Origin: Desulfuromusa sp.
Lineage (GTDB): Bacteria; Desulfobacterota; Desulfuromonadia; Desulfuromonadales; Geopsychrobacteraceae
Reading direction: 5' to 3'
Assembly (NCBI GenBank): GCA_016744675.1
Contig: JADGDX010000013.1
Location: 1 to 64,000, forward strand
DNA length: 64,000 bases
Each line of letters starts with the position of its first letter. Position 1 is the stretch's first letter. The notes beneath the pieces are model-generated. The model saw nothing but the letters and a program-made list of their open reading frames with translations, was not told where the DNA came from and searched no databases. Positions 54,660-64,000 of this stretch are shown here, in pieces. The position numbers and the translations under genes were made by a program.

Positions 54660-55604
54660 ATGCTACCATTTATTGAAACGATCACAATTGTTCTTCCGAT
54701 ATTTCTAATCATTGCATTAGGAGCCTTACTCAAACGGCTCCAACTCTTTGATGATGAATTTCTTAAGCAAACAAACCGACTCGTTTATATTGTTTTTCTT
54801 CCCCTGCTCCTTTTCTACAAAATTGGCAAAGCAGACTTTTCGGTTTTTTTTAATGGCCCATTGGTGATTGGTTCGACCCTCGCCATTGTCATCGTATCTG
54901 GACTAACCTATTTTTACACCGGCCAAAAACATTATTCTGCAGCAGTTAGAGGCAGCTTCTGTCAAGGGGCTTTTCGTGGCAACCTTGCCTATATTGGACT
55001 AGCCATCTGTATGAATGCATATGGAGAAGAGGGACTGACCAAAGCAGGTATTCTCATGGGATTCCTCGTTCCAGTCCTGAATGTTTGTGCAATCATCGTG
55101 CTGCTTCTCCCCCATCAGAATAGAGATGATGATAAAAATACCAACCTGATAACTCAGACGATACTAAATCCCCTTATCATCGCGTCCTTTTTGGGTATTA
55201 TCTGGAGCTTCTGGAATTTACCCATGCCTGTCATTATTGACAAATCTCTCAGCATTATTGCAGGAGTGACTCTCCCTCTTGCTCTGCTTGCCATCGGCGG
55301 AGGTTTTTCACTTGCACGAATCAAGGGTGATTTAAAACTCGCTGGCCTTGCAAGTACAATTAAGTTGGCCTTTTTACCATTACTAGCAGCTTTGCTTCTT
55401 ATTCCTATGGGAGTGACAGGTTCTGACTTGGGAATTGGTATACTTATCGCCGGAACACCTGCGGCAACAGCAACTTACATAATGGCTCAGCAGATGAAAG
55501 GAGACGCTGAATTGGCGGGATCTATTGTAATGTTATCAACTCTCGCTTCTGCATTCAGTTACACCCTCCTGCTCTTAATCCTTAAAAGCACTGGGCTGCT
55601 CTAG
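54660..55604 (+). CDS. AEC-family (auxin efflux carrier) transporter
   Basis: This 314-residue membrane protein has about ten hydrophobic helices. It starts with LPFIETITIVLPIFLIIALG, contains the GAFRGNLAYIGLAI motif, and ends with the second repeat GTPAAATATYIMAQQMKGD. This is the inverted two-repeat AEC plan, with a central hydrophilic loop. GGAGG lies just before the ATG. Bacterial members export or import malate, malonate or other small organic acids; substrate is unknown. It is divergent from the protease gene. The methyltransferase gene follows after 17 bp. Confidence 0.88.
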   Translation: MLPFIETITIVLPIFLIIALGALLKRLQLFDDEFLKQTNRLVYIVFLPLLLFYKIGKADFSVFFNGPLVIGSTLAIVIVSGLTYFYTGQKHYSAAVRGSFCQGAFRGNLAYIGLAICMNAYGEEGLTKAGILMGFLVPVLNVCAIIVLLLPHQNRDDDKNTNLITQTILNPLIIASFLGIIWSFWNLPMPVIIDKSLSIIAGVTLPLALLAIGGGFSLARIKGDLKLAGLASTIKLAFLPLLAALLLIPMGVTGSDLGIGILIAGTPAATATYIMAQQMKGDAELAGSIVMLSTLASAFSYTLLLLILKSTGLL

Positions 55605-55621
55605 CTCTATGCGATGGTGAA

Positions 55622-56218
55622 ATGATGAGAGAAAACTACCTTCCATTCGATATTGGCAATAGTTTCACAATCACTCCTCCCCATATTGCGCCAAACGACA
55701 ATGAGCGCATACGTATTATTATGGATCGAGGAGCATTTGGTTCAGGAGAACATCAGACAACTCAAAGTTGCCTAGAAGTTCTCGAAACACTACCGGCAAG
55801 GCCTGGGCAGAAGATACTTGATCTAGGAAGTGGTACCGCCATTCTAACAATCGCTACGCTGTCATTAAACCCTGGGCATGCATGGTGTGTTGATATTGAA
55901 GAAGCGGCCGTGGCAAGTGGACAAAGAAATTGTCAACTTAATGGGATGACCGATGACATCACCCATTGTTGTGGAACCCTCGATCAGATAACAGAAAATA
56001 ACTTCGACTTAATATTAGCGAATATCTATGGCGACATCCTCCTTGATGTTGCAGAAGATCTCGTGAAAAAAGCATCTTCAGGGGCGATATTTCTTCTTTC
56101 TGGAATTCTTTGGGAATATAATTTTGATGTGCGACAGAAATATCAGCGATTGGGATGTAAACTCATCAAAAACCGCCTCATGGATGAGTTCAGCACGGTT
56201 CTTTTACAAAAAGACTAA
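55622..56218 (+). CDS. PrmA-like methyltransferase, short form
   Basis: This 198-residue protein is a class-I S-adenosylmethionine methyltransferase related to the ribosomal protein L11 methyltransferase PrmA. It shows the PrmA-type approach segment DRGAFGSGEHQTTQSCLE, the SAM loop LDLGSGTAILTIATL, an acidic ribose-binding position (CVDIEEAAVASG) and motif IV as ILANIYGDIL. Normal PrmA is about 290 residues; here the N-terminal L11-binding domain is missing, so it may act on another protein or small molecule. The start is the ATG at 55622 or the next ATG at 55625. It is probably co-transcribed with the AEC gene. Confidence 0.82.
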   Translation: MMRENYLPFDIGNSFTITPPHIAPNDNERIRIIMDRGAFGSGEHQTTQSCLEVLETLPARPGQKILDLGSGTAILTIATLSLNPGHAWCVDIEEAAVASGQRNCQLNGMTDDITHCCGTLDQITENNFDLILANIYGDILLDVAEDLVKKASSGAIFLLSGILWEYNFDVRQKYQRLGCKLIKNRLMDEFSTVLLQKD

Positions 56219-56249
56219 GCGACCAGGGTCAAATCAGCCAGCCAAATGA

Positions 56250-57851
56250 TCACAGGTTCTTCCAACAGACAGATCGGTTCCGTCCCCCCTCTTTGGCACA
56301 ATACAGAGCCTGATCTGCATAGTGGTATATTTTTTCCTGATTGTCAGTATCCAGAGGAAAGGCAGCGACTCCTGCCGAAATAGTGACTGGGACAAGCTCC
56401 CCTTGGTAAGAAAGAGACAAATTCTCAACCTTTTTTCTTAGTCTTTCAGCGACATCAAAAGCCCCCGACAAAGTGCTATCCTCAAGTAAAACTGCAAATT
56501 CTTCCCCACCAATTCTCGCTGCAAGGTCACCAATCCTGACGACATCACTTAACTGACTCGCAACATGTTGGATTACTTGATCACCAAAAGGGTGTCCATA
56601 AGCGTCGTTGACACGCTTAAAAAGATCTATATCACAAATAATTAAGCAGAAAGATCCAGAACGACGCTTGGCTCGTTCATACATAGCTGAAAAAGCACGC
56701 TGAAAAGCACGTCGATTTGCAATCCCTGTGAGAGGGTCAGTAATCGTCATCTGCTGGATATGTTCGTGCGATTGCGCTAGATCAACCTTGATAGCAACCT
56801 GTGCCGCAAGAACTTCCAACATTTCACGTCCGTTCCAAGTCACCATATCTTCAGCATGTGAGGCAAGAATCAAAACACCATTGACCGGTCTGTCATCCTG
56901 AAGCAGCGGCACAACCAGAACAGATTTGTAGCCATCAAACAAACTCAAGCCATTGACAACCGGAGCACGACCTGAGTAAGAAGTCCTCTCGGGTAAAGTT
57001 CTCCTATATTTGACGACTTGACCAACAAGCGAATCATCAAGAATAAACTTATGATTTAATGCCGACGTGGGGTGTTCCCCTGAGATATAACAAATTTCAT
57101 GATAGTTATTCTGCGTAAGGCTGATAGCCAATAGATCGGTCTCTACGATCAAGCCAAGTGCTTCAGTCGCGGTACTGTAAACAGATTCAATATCCAGTGC
57201 AGAATTTAAAGTCCTTAGCCCATCAAAGACTAATTGTAATGTGCGTCTTTCAACATCGGTGAAAAGTAAATTCCGGGCCAGAGTAAGACTTTCCGTTATC
57301 TGAGATATCGAAGCATCAATCAACACCCTCTCTTGCGGTGACCAATCATCTACTATTGAGCGATCAACGCACAAGACACTGTCAGCTGCAGATTTTCGTG
57401 ATTCATCTTCTTCACATGTAAAACGCTGGGCAAAAAAACTTCCTACATTTTGGCTTTTTCCATAATAAGGGATTGGCGGGGAATTCGATTGATAGGGAGC
57501 TAAGGTTATCTGCTGTTGATCTTTCAGGAGACCAAGTACTCCTGAACCTTCTAACACAGCACAGCAATCAAAAGTAGTCGCCTGACTTGAAGACGCGTAA
57601 TGAATCAGAAGATCAGAACTAGGATCTGACCAGTAAATGACAACGGAAGTCGCTTTCAAAGATAGGCGAAGGATTTTAAGCTGATTTTCTACAACATCTC
57701 GAAACTGACGGACAACATTGAGTCGATCTGAAGAAATCATTCCGCTATTTTTCTCAAGATAAAATGGTAATGTTTCAGCTGCCACCTGACCGTCAGAAAT
57801 GTCGCTTTGTTTTTTTCGCTGACCAGTTAGCTTTGAAAACCAGTTCCCCAT
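56250..57851 (-). CDS. Double-GAF diguanylate cyclase
   Basis: This 533-residue soluble protein has an N-terminal GAF-like sensor (about 50-195), a second GAF domain (about 205-355) and a GGDEF domain (about 365-533). The active-site loop is GGEEF at 448-452, with an intact I-site RIGD at 439-442, so it should be an active, feedback-inhibited c-di-GMP synthase. The first GAF-like region contains a cysteine pair (TTFDCCAVL) that could be redox- or ligand-sensitive; that is speculation. The ATG at 57851 is preceded by AAGG. It lies just beyond the terminator of the frd operon on the same strand. Confidence 0.92.
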   Translation of the reverse strand: MGNWFSKLTGQRKKQSDISDGQVAAETLPFYLEKNSGMISSDRLNVVRQFRDVVENQLKILRLSLKATSVVIYWSDPSSDLLIHYASSSQATTFDCCAVLEGSGVLGLLKDQQQITLAPYQSNSPPIPYYGKSQNVGSFFAQRFTCEEDESRKSAADSVLCVDRSIVDDWSPQERVLIDASISQITESLTLARNLLFTDVERRTLQLVFDGLRTLNSALDIESVYSTATEALGLIVETDLLAISLTQNNYHEICYISGEHPTSALNHKFILDDSLVGQVVKYRRTLPERTSYSGRAPVVNGLSLFDGYKSVLVVPLLQDDRPVNGVLILASHAEDMVTWNGREMLEVLAAQVAIKVDLAQSHEHIQQMTITDPLTGIANRRAFQRAFSAMYERAKRRSGSFCLIICDIDLFKRVNDAYGHPFGDQVIQHVASQLSDVVRIGDLAARIGGEEFAVLLEDSTLSGAFDVAERLRKKVENLSLSYQGELVPVTISAGVAAFPLDTDNQEKIYHYADQALYCAKEGGRNRSVCWKNL

Positions 57852-57870
57852 GGCATGACCTTAAAAAAAA

Positions 57871-57893
57871 GGGCGAATCAGTAAGATTCGCCC
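57871..57893 (-). terminator. Intrinsic terminator of the frdCAB operon
   Basis: GGGCGAATC (57871-57879) pairs with GATTCGCCC (57885-57893), extended by AAA/TTT on both sides. On the minus strand it is followed by TTTTTTTTAAGG. It is a classical terminator between frdB and the GAF-GGDEF gene. Confidence 0.93.
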
Positions 57894-57930
57894 TTTATAA
57901 CAATTAATTGAAATTATTCAAACAGAGAGA

Positions 57931-58686
57931 TTATGATTCCGTTGATGTTGGCACCAACGACTTCAAATACTCACGGTTCAATTTAGCAATAAATTTAACA
58001 CTTATCCCTTTAGGACAAGCAGCTTCACATTCGTAATGATTGGTACAGTTACCAAAACCCTCATCAAGAATGGCTTGAGTCATTGCCTTTACCCGTTTTT
58101 TTGCTTCAGGCTCACCCTGTGGAAGAGCTGCTAACTGAGCAACCTTGGCACTAGTGAAAAGCATAGCTGAACTATTTGGACAAGCAGCGATACAAGCACC
58201 ACAACCGATACATTCAGCAGCATCCATTGCATAATCAGCAACCGGCTTCCCAATAAGAATAGCATTTCCATCAGCAACACCACCGGTATGGCATGATGAA
58301 TAACCACCCGATTGCATAATTGCATCAAGAGCTGACCGATCAACGATCAAATCTTTTTGCACTGGGAAGGCTTTAGCTCTCCATGGTTCAATAAAAATCT
58401 CATCACCATCATCGAACTGACGCATATGCAACTGACATACAGTGGTTCGCTCTTCATGACCATGAGGACGGCCATTAATGACCTGTGAACACATACCACA
58501 GATCCCCTCACGACAATCATGATCGAAAGCAATAGGATCTTGTCCCTTCTTGATCAGCTCTTCGTTAACGTCATCAAGCATCTCAAGAAAAGACTGATCT
58601 GAGCTAATATTATTTGCTGGATATGTTTCCAGCTTTCCTTTGTCCTGTGGCCCCTTTTGGCGCCATACATGCAGAGTAAGGTTCAT
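57931..58686 (-). CDS. frdB: Succinate dehydrogenase/fumarate reductase iron-sulfur subunit
   Basis: This 251-residue subunit carries electrons between the flavoprotein and the cytochrome. The [2Fe-2S] ligands are in CREGICGMC and the later TTVCQLHM. The [4Fe-4S] cluster is in [12 protein letters not shown]. The third cluster is in [14 protein letters not shown], compatible with [3Fe-4S]. Its ATG shares a base with the frdA stop codon (TAATG). The order C-A-B and the sequence match the Geobacter/Wolinella class, in which one complex can work as fumarate reductase and succinate dehydrogenase. Confidence 0.95.
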   Translation of the reverse strand: MNLTLHVWRQKGPQDKGKLETYPANNISSDQSFLEMLDDVNEELIKKGQDPIAFDHDCREGICGMCSQVINGRPHGHEERTTVCQLHMRQFDDGDEIFIEPWRAKAFPVQKDLIVDRSALDAIMQSGGYSSCHTGGVADGNAILIGKPVADYAMDAAECIGCGACIAACPNSSAMLFTSAKVAQLAALPQGEPEAKKRVKAMTQAILDEGFGNCTNHYECEAACPKGISVKFIAKLNREYLKSLVPTSTES

Positions 58687-60602
58687 TATTTGTAACTCCT
58701 CACGGCAAGCTTGACATTCTCAAATTTCAAGGGTTCTTTATGTAATTCAGGCGCTTTGCCTGCACCCTTGAATTCCCAGGCAGCAGTGTAACAGAAATTC
58801 TCGTCATCACGCATTGCCTCACCATCATCAGTCTGATGCTCAGTTCTGAAATGACCACCACATGATTCTTCACGGTGGAGAGCATCAGTCGCCATAACCT
58901 CGGCAAACTCGAGGAAATCAGCCAAACGACCAGCATTTTCCAGCTGTTGATTCAGTTCACCAGGACCGCCGGTTACATTAACATTGTTCCAGAATTCGTC
59001 ACGAATTTCTGGAATACGCTGCAATGCATTCTTCAGGCTGGCATCACTTCTTGCCATACCGACGTCTTCCCACATGACACTACCAAGCTCACGGTGAAGT
59101 TCACTAACGGTCTTCTTACCTTTAATTGACAACATTTTGTCAATGTTACCCTTAACATCCTCAACCGACTTCTTGAACTCTGGGTGATCTTCTTTAACTT
59201 CACCAGGAGTCAATGATGCCAAGTAAGGTGCAATAGTGTAAGGGATAACAAAGTAACCATCAGCCAAACCTTGCATTAGAGCCGAAGCACCAAGGCGGTT
59301 TGCACCGTGTACTGAGAAGTTTGCTTCACCGAGGACAAATAGACCTGGGATGTTACTCATGCACTGGTAATCGACCCAGAGACCACCCATGGAGTAGTGA
59401 GGTGCTGGGTAGATACGCATTGGACGCTCGTAACCGTCCTCATCAGTAATTTTCTCGTACATTTCAAACAAGTTACCGTAGCGCTCTTTGATCATTGGCT
59501 GACCAACGCGATCGATTGATGTTTGGAAATCAAGGAAAACACCACGCTTGGTTTCACCAACACCACGACCGTCATCACACTGCTCTTTTGCTGCACGAGA
59601 AGCGATATCACGTGGAGCCAAGTTACCGAAAGATGGGTATTTACGCTCTAGGTAGTAATCGCGATCTTCTGGAGCGATATCGCCAGGATACTTATCGCAA
59701 TCTTCAGCTTTTTTCGGTACCCAAACACGACCATCATTCCGCAATGATTCAGACATAAGAGTCAGTTTAGACTGCTTGTCACCGTGCTGTGGAATACAGG
59801 TTGGGTGGATCTGGGTGTAACATGGGTTCGCCATGTAAGCACCTTTACGTGATGCTTTCCAGATCGCTGTAGCACTACAACCCATTGCATTTGTTGATAA
59901 GTAGAATACGTTAACGAATCCACCAGTCGCCAAAACAACAGCATCAGCCCAATGAGACTCAATCTCACCAGTCATCAGGTTACGAACAGTAATACCTTTT
60001 GCAACGCCGTCAACAACAACCAAGTCGAGCATTTCACGACGGTTGTACATGGTAACGGTTTTGTTTTTGATTTGCCGTGATAGAGCTGAGTAAGCACCTA
60101 GCAACAGCTGCTGACCAGTTTGGCCACGAGCATAAAATGTCCGGGAAACCTGAGCACCACCAAAAGAACGGTTGTCTAGGTAACCAGCATAATCACGAGC
60201 AAATGGAACGCCCTGCGCAACACATTGATCAATAATGTTATTAGAGACCTGTGCTAGACGCCAAACATCAGCTTCACGGGCACGGAAGTCGCCACCCTTA
60301 ACTGTGTCGTAAAAGAGACGATAGATGCTATCACCATCGTTTGGATAACTTTTGGCAGCGTTAATACCACCCTGTGCAGCGATACTGTGAGCGCGCCGTG
60401 GGCTATCCTGATAGCAGAAACAATCAACATGGTAACCAAGCTCACCTAATGATGCAGCACCTGCTCCACCGGCAAGGCCTGAGCCAACCATAATGACTTT
60501 ATATTTACGTTTATTCGATGGGTTAACCAGCTTCATATCAAAGCGGGCACGATCCCATGAAGTCTGGATATCTCCTGTAGGTGCTTTTCCGTCTAATATC
60601 AC
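58686..60602 (-). CDS. frdA: Succinate dehydrogenase/fumarate reductase flavoprotein subunit
   Basis: This 638-residue catalytic subunit interconverts fumarate and succinate. It starts with GTG at 60602, with AGGGGG six bases upstream; the N-terminal extension before the FAD domain is conserved in relatives. The dinucleotide fold is [19 protein letters not shown], and the FAD-linked histidine lies in [17 protein letters not shown]. The substrate segment [17 protein letters not shown] and the [17 protein letters not shown] motif are present. The gene is between the cytochrome b gene (10 bp upstream) and the iron-sulfur gene (overlapping). Confidence 0.95.
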   Translation of the reverse strand: MILDGKAPTGDIQTSWDRARFDMKLVNPSNKRKYKVIMVGSGLAGGAGAASLGELGYHVDCFCYQDSPRRAHSIAAQGGINAAKSYPNDGDSIYRLFYDTVKGGDFRAREADVWRLAQVSNNIIDQCVAQGVPFARDYAGYLDNRSFGGAQVSRTFYARGQTGQQLLLGAYSALSRQIKNKTVTMYNRREMLDLVVVDGVAKGITVRNLMTGEIESHWADAVVLATGGFVNVFYLSTNAMGCSATAIWKASRKGAYMANPCYTQIHPTCIPQHGDKQSKLTLMSESLRNDGRVWVPKKAEDCDKYPGDIAPEDRDYYLERKYPSFGNLAPRDIASRAAKEQCDDGRGVGETKRGVFLDFQTSIDRVGQPMIKERYGNLFEMYEKITDEDGYERPMRIYPAPHYSMGGLWVDYQCMSNIPGLFVLGEANFSVHGANRLGASALMQGLADGYFVIPYTIAPYLASLTPGEVKEDHPEFKKSVEDVKGNIDKMLSIKGKKTVSELHRELGSVMWEDVGMARSDASLKNALQRIPEIRDEFWNNVNVTGGPGELNQQLENAGRLADFLEFAEVMATDALHREESCGGHFRTEHQTDDGEAMRDDENFCYTAAWEFKGAGKAPELHKEPLKFENVKLAVRSYK

Positions 60603-60612
60603 AATAAGCCCC

Positions 60613-61284
60613 CTATTTCACAATGCGAGCGAGAAGTAGTAATGGAATAGCGATATATGCCAATCCGTAAGCGATAGCCACGATCTTTCCAATAAAAATC
60701 ACTTTATCCTGACTGGTTCCTGTGCTCAAACCAAGTGTCTGGACCCAACTGGAGATGCCATGAAAGATGTGCAGTGTCAAAGCGATCATCGCAATGATAT
60801 AAACCACAGCGATAAAACCGTTTTGGAAACTTGCAGTCACCATGGTGAACACGTCAAGGTGTCCATGAACCAGTGGCAGATTATGTGCAGCGGTATCAGG
60901 GTTAGTGATCTGCACAGTAAAATGAAGCAAATGGTAAAGCAGAAAAGCCAGAACGATCAGGCCGGTAAAAACCATGGTTTTCGCTGAAAAAGTTGTCACC
61001 AGTGTTTTCTGAACAGCATAACTGTCAGGCGTGGCAGCACGGTTTTCAAGGTAAAGCTGAACACCAAAAGTAATGTGGACAGCAAACAGGCCTAACATGG
61101 CCAAGCGGAAAACCCAGACCAGAGGTCCAAGATCGTGCAGGTGTTTGGCATAGGCATTGATTGCATCGGCACCCGCAAAAACCGACAAATTGCCAAGGAG
61201 ATGGACAGAAATAAAACCGACCAGCATCAGTCCGGTCACTGCCATCAGAATCTTTCTTCCTACAGTACTTTTAAACAGATCCAT
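60613..61284 (-). CDS. frdC: Succinate dehydrogenase/fumarate reductase cytochrome b subunit
   Basis: This 223-residue membrane subunit has five TM helices, as in the di-haem Wolinella-type FrdC. Candidate haem histidines lie in [39 protein letters not shown] and [13 protein letters not shown]. It anchors the FrdAB dimer and exchanges electrons with menaquinone. It is the first gene of the operon, with the ATG at 61284 behind GAGGG. The promoter region upstream is 386 bp long and contains no other gene. Confidence 0.93.
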   Translation of the reverse strand: MDLFKSTVGRKILMAVTGLMLVGFISVHLLGNLSVFAGADAINAYAKHLHDLGPLVWVFRLAMLGLFAVHITFGVQLYLENRAATPDSYAVQKTLVTTFSAKTMVFTGLIVLAFLLYHLLHFTVQITNPDTAAHNLPLVHGHLDVFTMVTASFQNGFIAVVYIIAMIALTLHIFHGISSWVQTLGLSTGTSQDKVIFIGKIVAIAYGLAYIAIPLLLLARIVK

Positions 61285-61630
61285 AGTTAAATATCCCTCG
61301 AGAATGTGAAACGATTGTCTATCAGGACTTATCTCCCGACTCCAATCACCAATAGTTGCTCAAGTCATTCCGGCTCAGCCCTTCTCTCCTCCTGAAACTG
61401 AACCTGTCATATTGTTCCTACAGCCCTCGCAACGAACGGCGCCCTCCTGTTCGTCTTGGGCATAAAATAAAACCATGCACCCAGAAATGAAACAATCCAA
61501 GTTCACAGCAAAATACAAATCGTATACTGTATACTAAATATTATGACAAAATTAAACAAAAAAACATAAAAATAGAAAATTCTAATTACTGAGAGATGCC
61601 AGCAACGGTCTTGGTTTGCACCTACAAAAA
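61285..61630 (-). promoter_or_regulatory. frdCAB upstream region
   Basis: This stretch between frdC and the valS terminator holds no convincing reading frame. A promoter with an overlapping palindrome lies at 61521-61549. The 230 bp from there to frdC would be an unusually long leader. Apart from this I see no riboswitch-like or RNA-gene pattern. Confidence 0.5.
61521..61549 (-). promoter_or_regulatory. frd promoter with GTATAC-T-GTATAC operator candidate
   Basis: On the minus strand TTGTCA (61549-61544) and TATACG (61526-61521) are spaced by 17 bases. The palindrome GTATAC-T-GTATAC (61522-61534) covers the -10 box and part of the spacer, where a repressor would block transcription. It has the GTATAC half-site common to several GntR-type operators. 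The regulator is unknown. Confidence 0.55.
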
Positions 61631-61659
61631 TGACCGGAAAAGTCATACCTTTCCGGTCA
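61631..61659 (-). terminator. Intrinsic terminator of valS
   Basis: TGACCGGAAA (61631-61640) pairs with TTTCCGGTCA (61650-61659) over a 9-base loop. On the minus strand TTTTTGTAGG follows directly, so it ends the valS transcript. Confidence 0.92.
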
Positions 61660-61670
61660 TGTGATGATTG

Positions 61671-64000
61671 TTATTTCAGAGTCAGTATTTTTTCCAAACT
61701 CTGTTGTAAAATCTCTCTCTTCTTGACCGCTGTGGCCAGCTTGGCGCGATCCTTCTCAAGGACTTGCGGGGGAGCATTGGCAACAAACTTTTCGTTCGAC
61801 AGCTTCTTTTCAAAGAAATCGACATCCTTTTTAATCTTATCAATTTCCTTATTCAATCTAGCTTCTTCCTCATCAACATTAATCAGATCAGCCAGAGGAA
61901 TCAATACTTCAACTTCCCCAGCTACCTGCGTCGAAGCCTGTCGAGGACGTTCAACCGCGACTCCCACAACAAGATTCTCAACACGTGCTAGAGAGTGGAT
62001 ATATTCCTGTCCAACGTGAATCGCTTCAACGACGGCTTCGCTCTTACAATCAAGGACAACCTTTATCTTCTTCCCCGGAGGAACATCAAGCTCACCACGC
62101 ACATTACGAATCGCACGGATAACATCCATGACTAATTCCATATCAGCAACAGCAGAATCGTCAGTGCTTATAATTGCAGTTGTCGGGTATGTTGCCTGCA
62201 TGATCGAACTCACAGCACGCTCTCCAGGGAGAGCATGCCAGATTTCTTCAGTGACAAATGGCATAATGGGATGCAACATCCTCAATAAACCCTCTAAGAC
62301 TGTAAACAGAACAACCTGAGTCGAATAGCGCACATCGGTATCTTCACCATACAGGTTGCCCTTACTCAGTTCGATATACCAGTCACAAAACTCATGCCAG
62401 GTAAAAGAATAGAGAATACTTGCAGCATCGTTAAATTTATAATTTCCCAAAGCCTTATTCACTTCTGCAGCAGCAAAAGCATAGCGACTTAAAATCCATT
62501 GGTCAGCCTGAGACAATGACAACTGATCTAAATTAGCACCAGCGGGATCAAAATCTTCTAGATTCATTAAGGCAAAACGACTGGCATTCCAGAGTTTATT
62601 GACAAAATTGCGATAACCCCCAATCCGATCGGTTGACAATTTAATATCACGCCCCATCGCCGCAAACGCACAGAGAGTATAACGGAAAGCATCAGCACCA
62701 TACTCATCCACGATGGTCAATGGATCAATGACATTCCCCTTGCTCTTACTCATTTTCTGCCCCTGTGCATCTCGCACAAGAGCATGAATATAAACTTCCT
62801 TAAAGGGAACAGTCTCCATGAACTTAGTTCCCATCATCATCATCCGCGCAACCCAGAAAAAGAGGATATCAAAACCTGTGACCAAACAACTGGTCGGATA
62901 AAATTTTTGCAGTGCTTGAGTTTGATCTGGCCAACCCATGGTAGAGAATGGCCACAGAGCGGAAGAAAACCAGGTATCGAGGACATCAGTCTCTTGGCGC
63001 AAATCGTTACTTGAGCAATGCTTACAAACGGAAACGTCATCACGTGAAACAGTAATCTCACCACAGTTATTACAGAACCACGCGGGAATTCGATGCCCCC
63101 ACCAGATCTGACGACTCACACACCAATCTTGTATATTATACATCCACTCATAATAGGTTTTTTCCCATTGCTGGGGGACAATCTTGGTCTGACCAGACTC
63201 GACAGCGTTAATTGCTTCAGCAGCAAGAGACTTGACTGCCACATACCACTGCTTACTCATATAGGGTTCAATCGTTGTCCGACAACGATAGCACTCACCA
63301 ACAGCATTCGTGTAAGCGTCAACCTTTTCCAGTAAACCCAAATCCTTAAGGTCAGTTACAACCTGAGTTCTGGCTGCATAGCGCTCCATGCCAATGTAAG
63401 ATCCGCCATTTTCGTTGATCAGTCCAGACTCATCGAGAATATTGATAAAATCAAGGTCGTGCCGTTTCCCAATTTCAAAATCGTTAAAATCGTGTGCTGG
63501 AGTGATTTTTACCGCTCCGCTACCAAACTCAATGTCAACATATTCATCGGCAATAATTGGTATTTCTCTTTCGGTCAAAGGTAACTGTACTTTTTGACCG
63601 ATTAAGTCCTGATAGCGTTCATCGTCGGGATGAACAGCAACAGCGGTATCTCCCAACATCGTTTCAGGCCGAGTTGTCGCAACACTGAGATAGCGGTCAG
63701 TCCCCTTAACTGGGTAGCGTAAATGCCAAAGGCTCCCCTGCTTATCATCATGCTCAACTTCCAAATCAGACAATGCCGTATGACAGCGAGGACACCAGTT
63801 AATCAATCGATTATCCCGGTAAATCAACCCCTCGTCATACAAACTGACAAAAACCTCACGAACCGCCTTGGACAAACCTTCATCCATCGTGAACCGCTCT
63901 CGCTGCCAATCACAAGAAGCACCAAGGCGCCTCAATTGATTAATAATCTGCCCGCCCGATTCTTCTCGCCACTTCCAGACCCGCTCAATAAAAGCGTCAC
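61671..64000 (-). CDS. valS: Valyl-tRNA synthetase, C-terminal part (5' end outside window)
   Basis: The open frame enters at the right edge and ends at a TAA at 61671-61673, giving about 776 residues of a protein that is normally near 880-950. The in-frame TTG at 63935 is internal: upstream codons still read ValS sequence (VWKWREESGGQI). Visible parts are the editing domain (SVATTRPETMLGDTAVAVHP), a WYVAVKSLA segment, the ATP-binding signature QKMSKSKGNVIDP, the anticodon-binding domain, and the C-terminal coiled-coil arm (about the last 70 residues, DEEEARLNKEIDKIKKD) typical of ValS. It charges tRNA-Val. The HIGH motif lies outside the window. A good terminator follows. Confidence 0.96.
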   Translation of the reverse strand, partial: DAFIERVWKWREESGGQIINQLRRLGASCDWQRERFTMDEGLSKAVREVFVSLYDEGLIYRDNRLINWCPRCHTALSDLEVEHDDKQGSLWHLRYPVKGTDRYLSVATTRPETMLGDTAVAVHPDDERYQDLIGQKVQLPLTEREIPIIADEYVDIEFGSGAVKITPAHDFNDFEIGKRHDLDFINILDESGLINENGGSYIGMERYAARTQVVTDLKDLGLLEKVDAYTNAVGECYRCRTTIEPYMSKQWYVAVKSLAAEAINAVESGQTKIVPQQWEKTYYEWMYNIQDWCVSRQIWWGHRIPAWFCNNCGEITVSRDDVSVCKHCSSNDLRQETDVLDTWFSSALWPFSTMGWPDQTQALQKFYPTSCLVTGFDILFFWVARMMMMGTKFMETVPFKEVYIHALVRDAQGQKMSKSKGNVIDPLTIVDEYGADAFRYTLCAFAAMGRDIKLSTDRIGGYRNFVNKLWNASRFALMNLEDFDPAGANLDQLSLSQADQWILSRYAFAAAEVNKALGNYKFNDAASILYSFTWHEFCDWYIELSKGNLYGEDTDVRYSTQVVLFTVLEGLLRMLHPIMPFVTEEIWHALPGERAVSSIMQATYPTTAIISTDDSAVADMELVMDVIRAIRNVRGELDVPPGKKIKVVLDCKSEAVVEAIHVGQEYIHSLARVENLVVGVAVERPRQASTQVAGEVEVLIPLADLINVDEEEARLNKEIDKIKKDVDFFEKKLSNEKFVANAPPQVLEKDRAKLATAVKKREILQQSLEKILTLK

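Overview
The window reads as chromosomal DNA of an anaerobic, AT-leaning Deltaproteobacterium (Desulfobacterota), most likely of the Desulfuromonas/Geobacter/Pelobacter group. This is inferred from a three-subunit FrdCAB/SdhCAB-type fumarate reductase/succinate dehydrogenase, abundant c-di-GMP enzymes, a Feo iron-uptake cluster with Fur- and DtxR-type regulators, a Liv amino-acid transporter, RND efflux systems and short-chain acyl-CoA enzymes. I saw no rRNA, tRNA, CRISPR array or prophage. Both ends cut genes: an AlbA_2-type membrane protein on the left and valS on the right.

Layout. 1-487: partial membrane-anchored AlbA_2 protein (minus). 695-9616: plus-strand cluster of a lipoprotein, an unusual outer-membrane channel fused to a solute-binding-like domain, an RND adaptor and pump, a mini potassium channel and NhaA. 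9655-10803: PocR-GGDEF cyclase (minus). 11057-16954: a second, complete RND adaptor-pump-TolC operon plus a double-TM2 protein. 17122-19087: crotonase and acyl-CoA dehydrogenase behind a 14-bp perfect palindrome. 19179-21202: FKBP, cupin, thioesterase and Hsp20. 21411-23437: degenerate GGDEF receptor with two small envelope genes. 23581-28439: livK-livHMGF, with an intrinsic terminator between livK and livH. 28618-32440: DUF4388-like protein, ABC-F ATPase, cytidylate kinase-like protein. 32904-35783: RNase E/G with a long structured leader and a tail of ten basic repeats. 35864-37983: TRAP binding protein divergent from a LysR regulator. 38033-46928: dynamin-like GTPase, cysK, Smr protein, TPR-like membrane protein, mltD, hflX, fabI. 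47035-48505: a decayed patch. 48527-54535: degP-like protease, tlpA/resA, ccdA, fur, feoB, zinc-ribbon protein and a DtxR-FeoA regulator in one orientation. 54660-57851: AEC carrier, short PrmA-like methyltransferase, GAF-GGDEF cyclase. 57931-61284: frdCAB. 61671-64000: valS (partial).

How the genes work together. Two tripartite efflux machines and NhaA deal with toxic compounds and ions. Liv uptake, crotonase, acyl-CoA dehydrogenase and thioesterase handle amino-acid or short-chain acid carbon. FrdCAB links the TCA cycle to the quinone pool. The degP-to-dtxR block joins envelope thiol and protein quality control to ferrous iron uptake and its regulation. Three GGDEF proteins suggest extensive c-di-GMP signalling, although one has an altered active-site motif.

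The items I consider most worth a second look are the binding-domain/TolC fusion, the repeat tail and leader of the RNase, the decayed locus (in-frame TGA, homopolymer frameshift, IS4-like remnant), and several perfect palindromes sitting in promoters (rnd2, crotonase, cysK, frd and the FKBP/cupin divergent region). I did not find a clearly undescribed multi-gene system. All domain calls were made by eye from the sequence, without searches.
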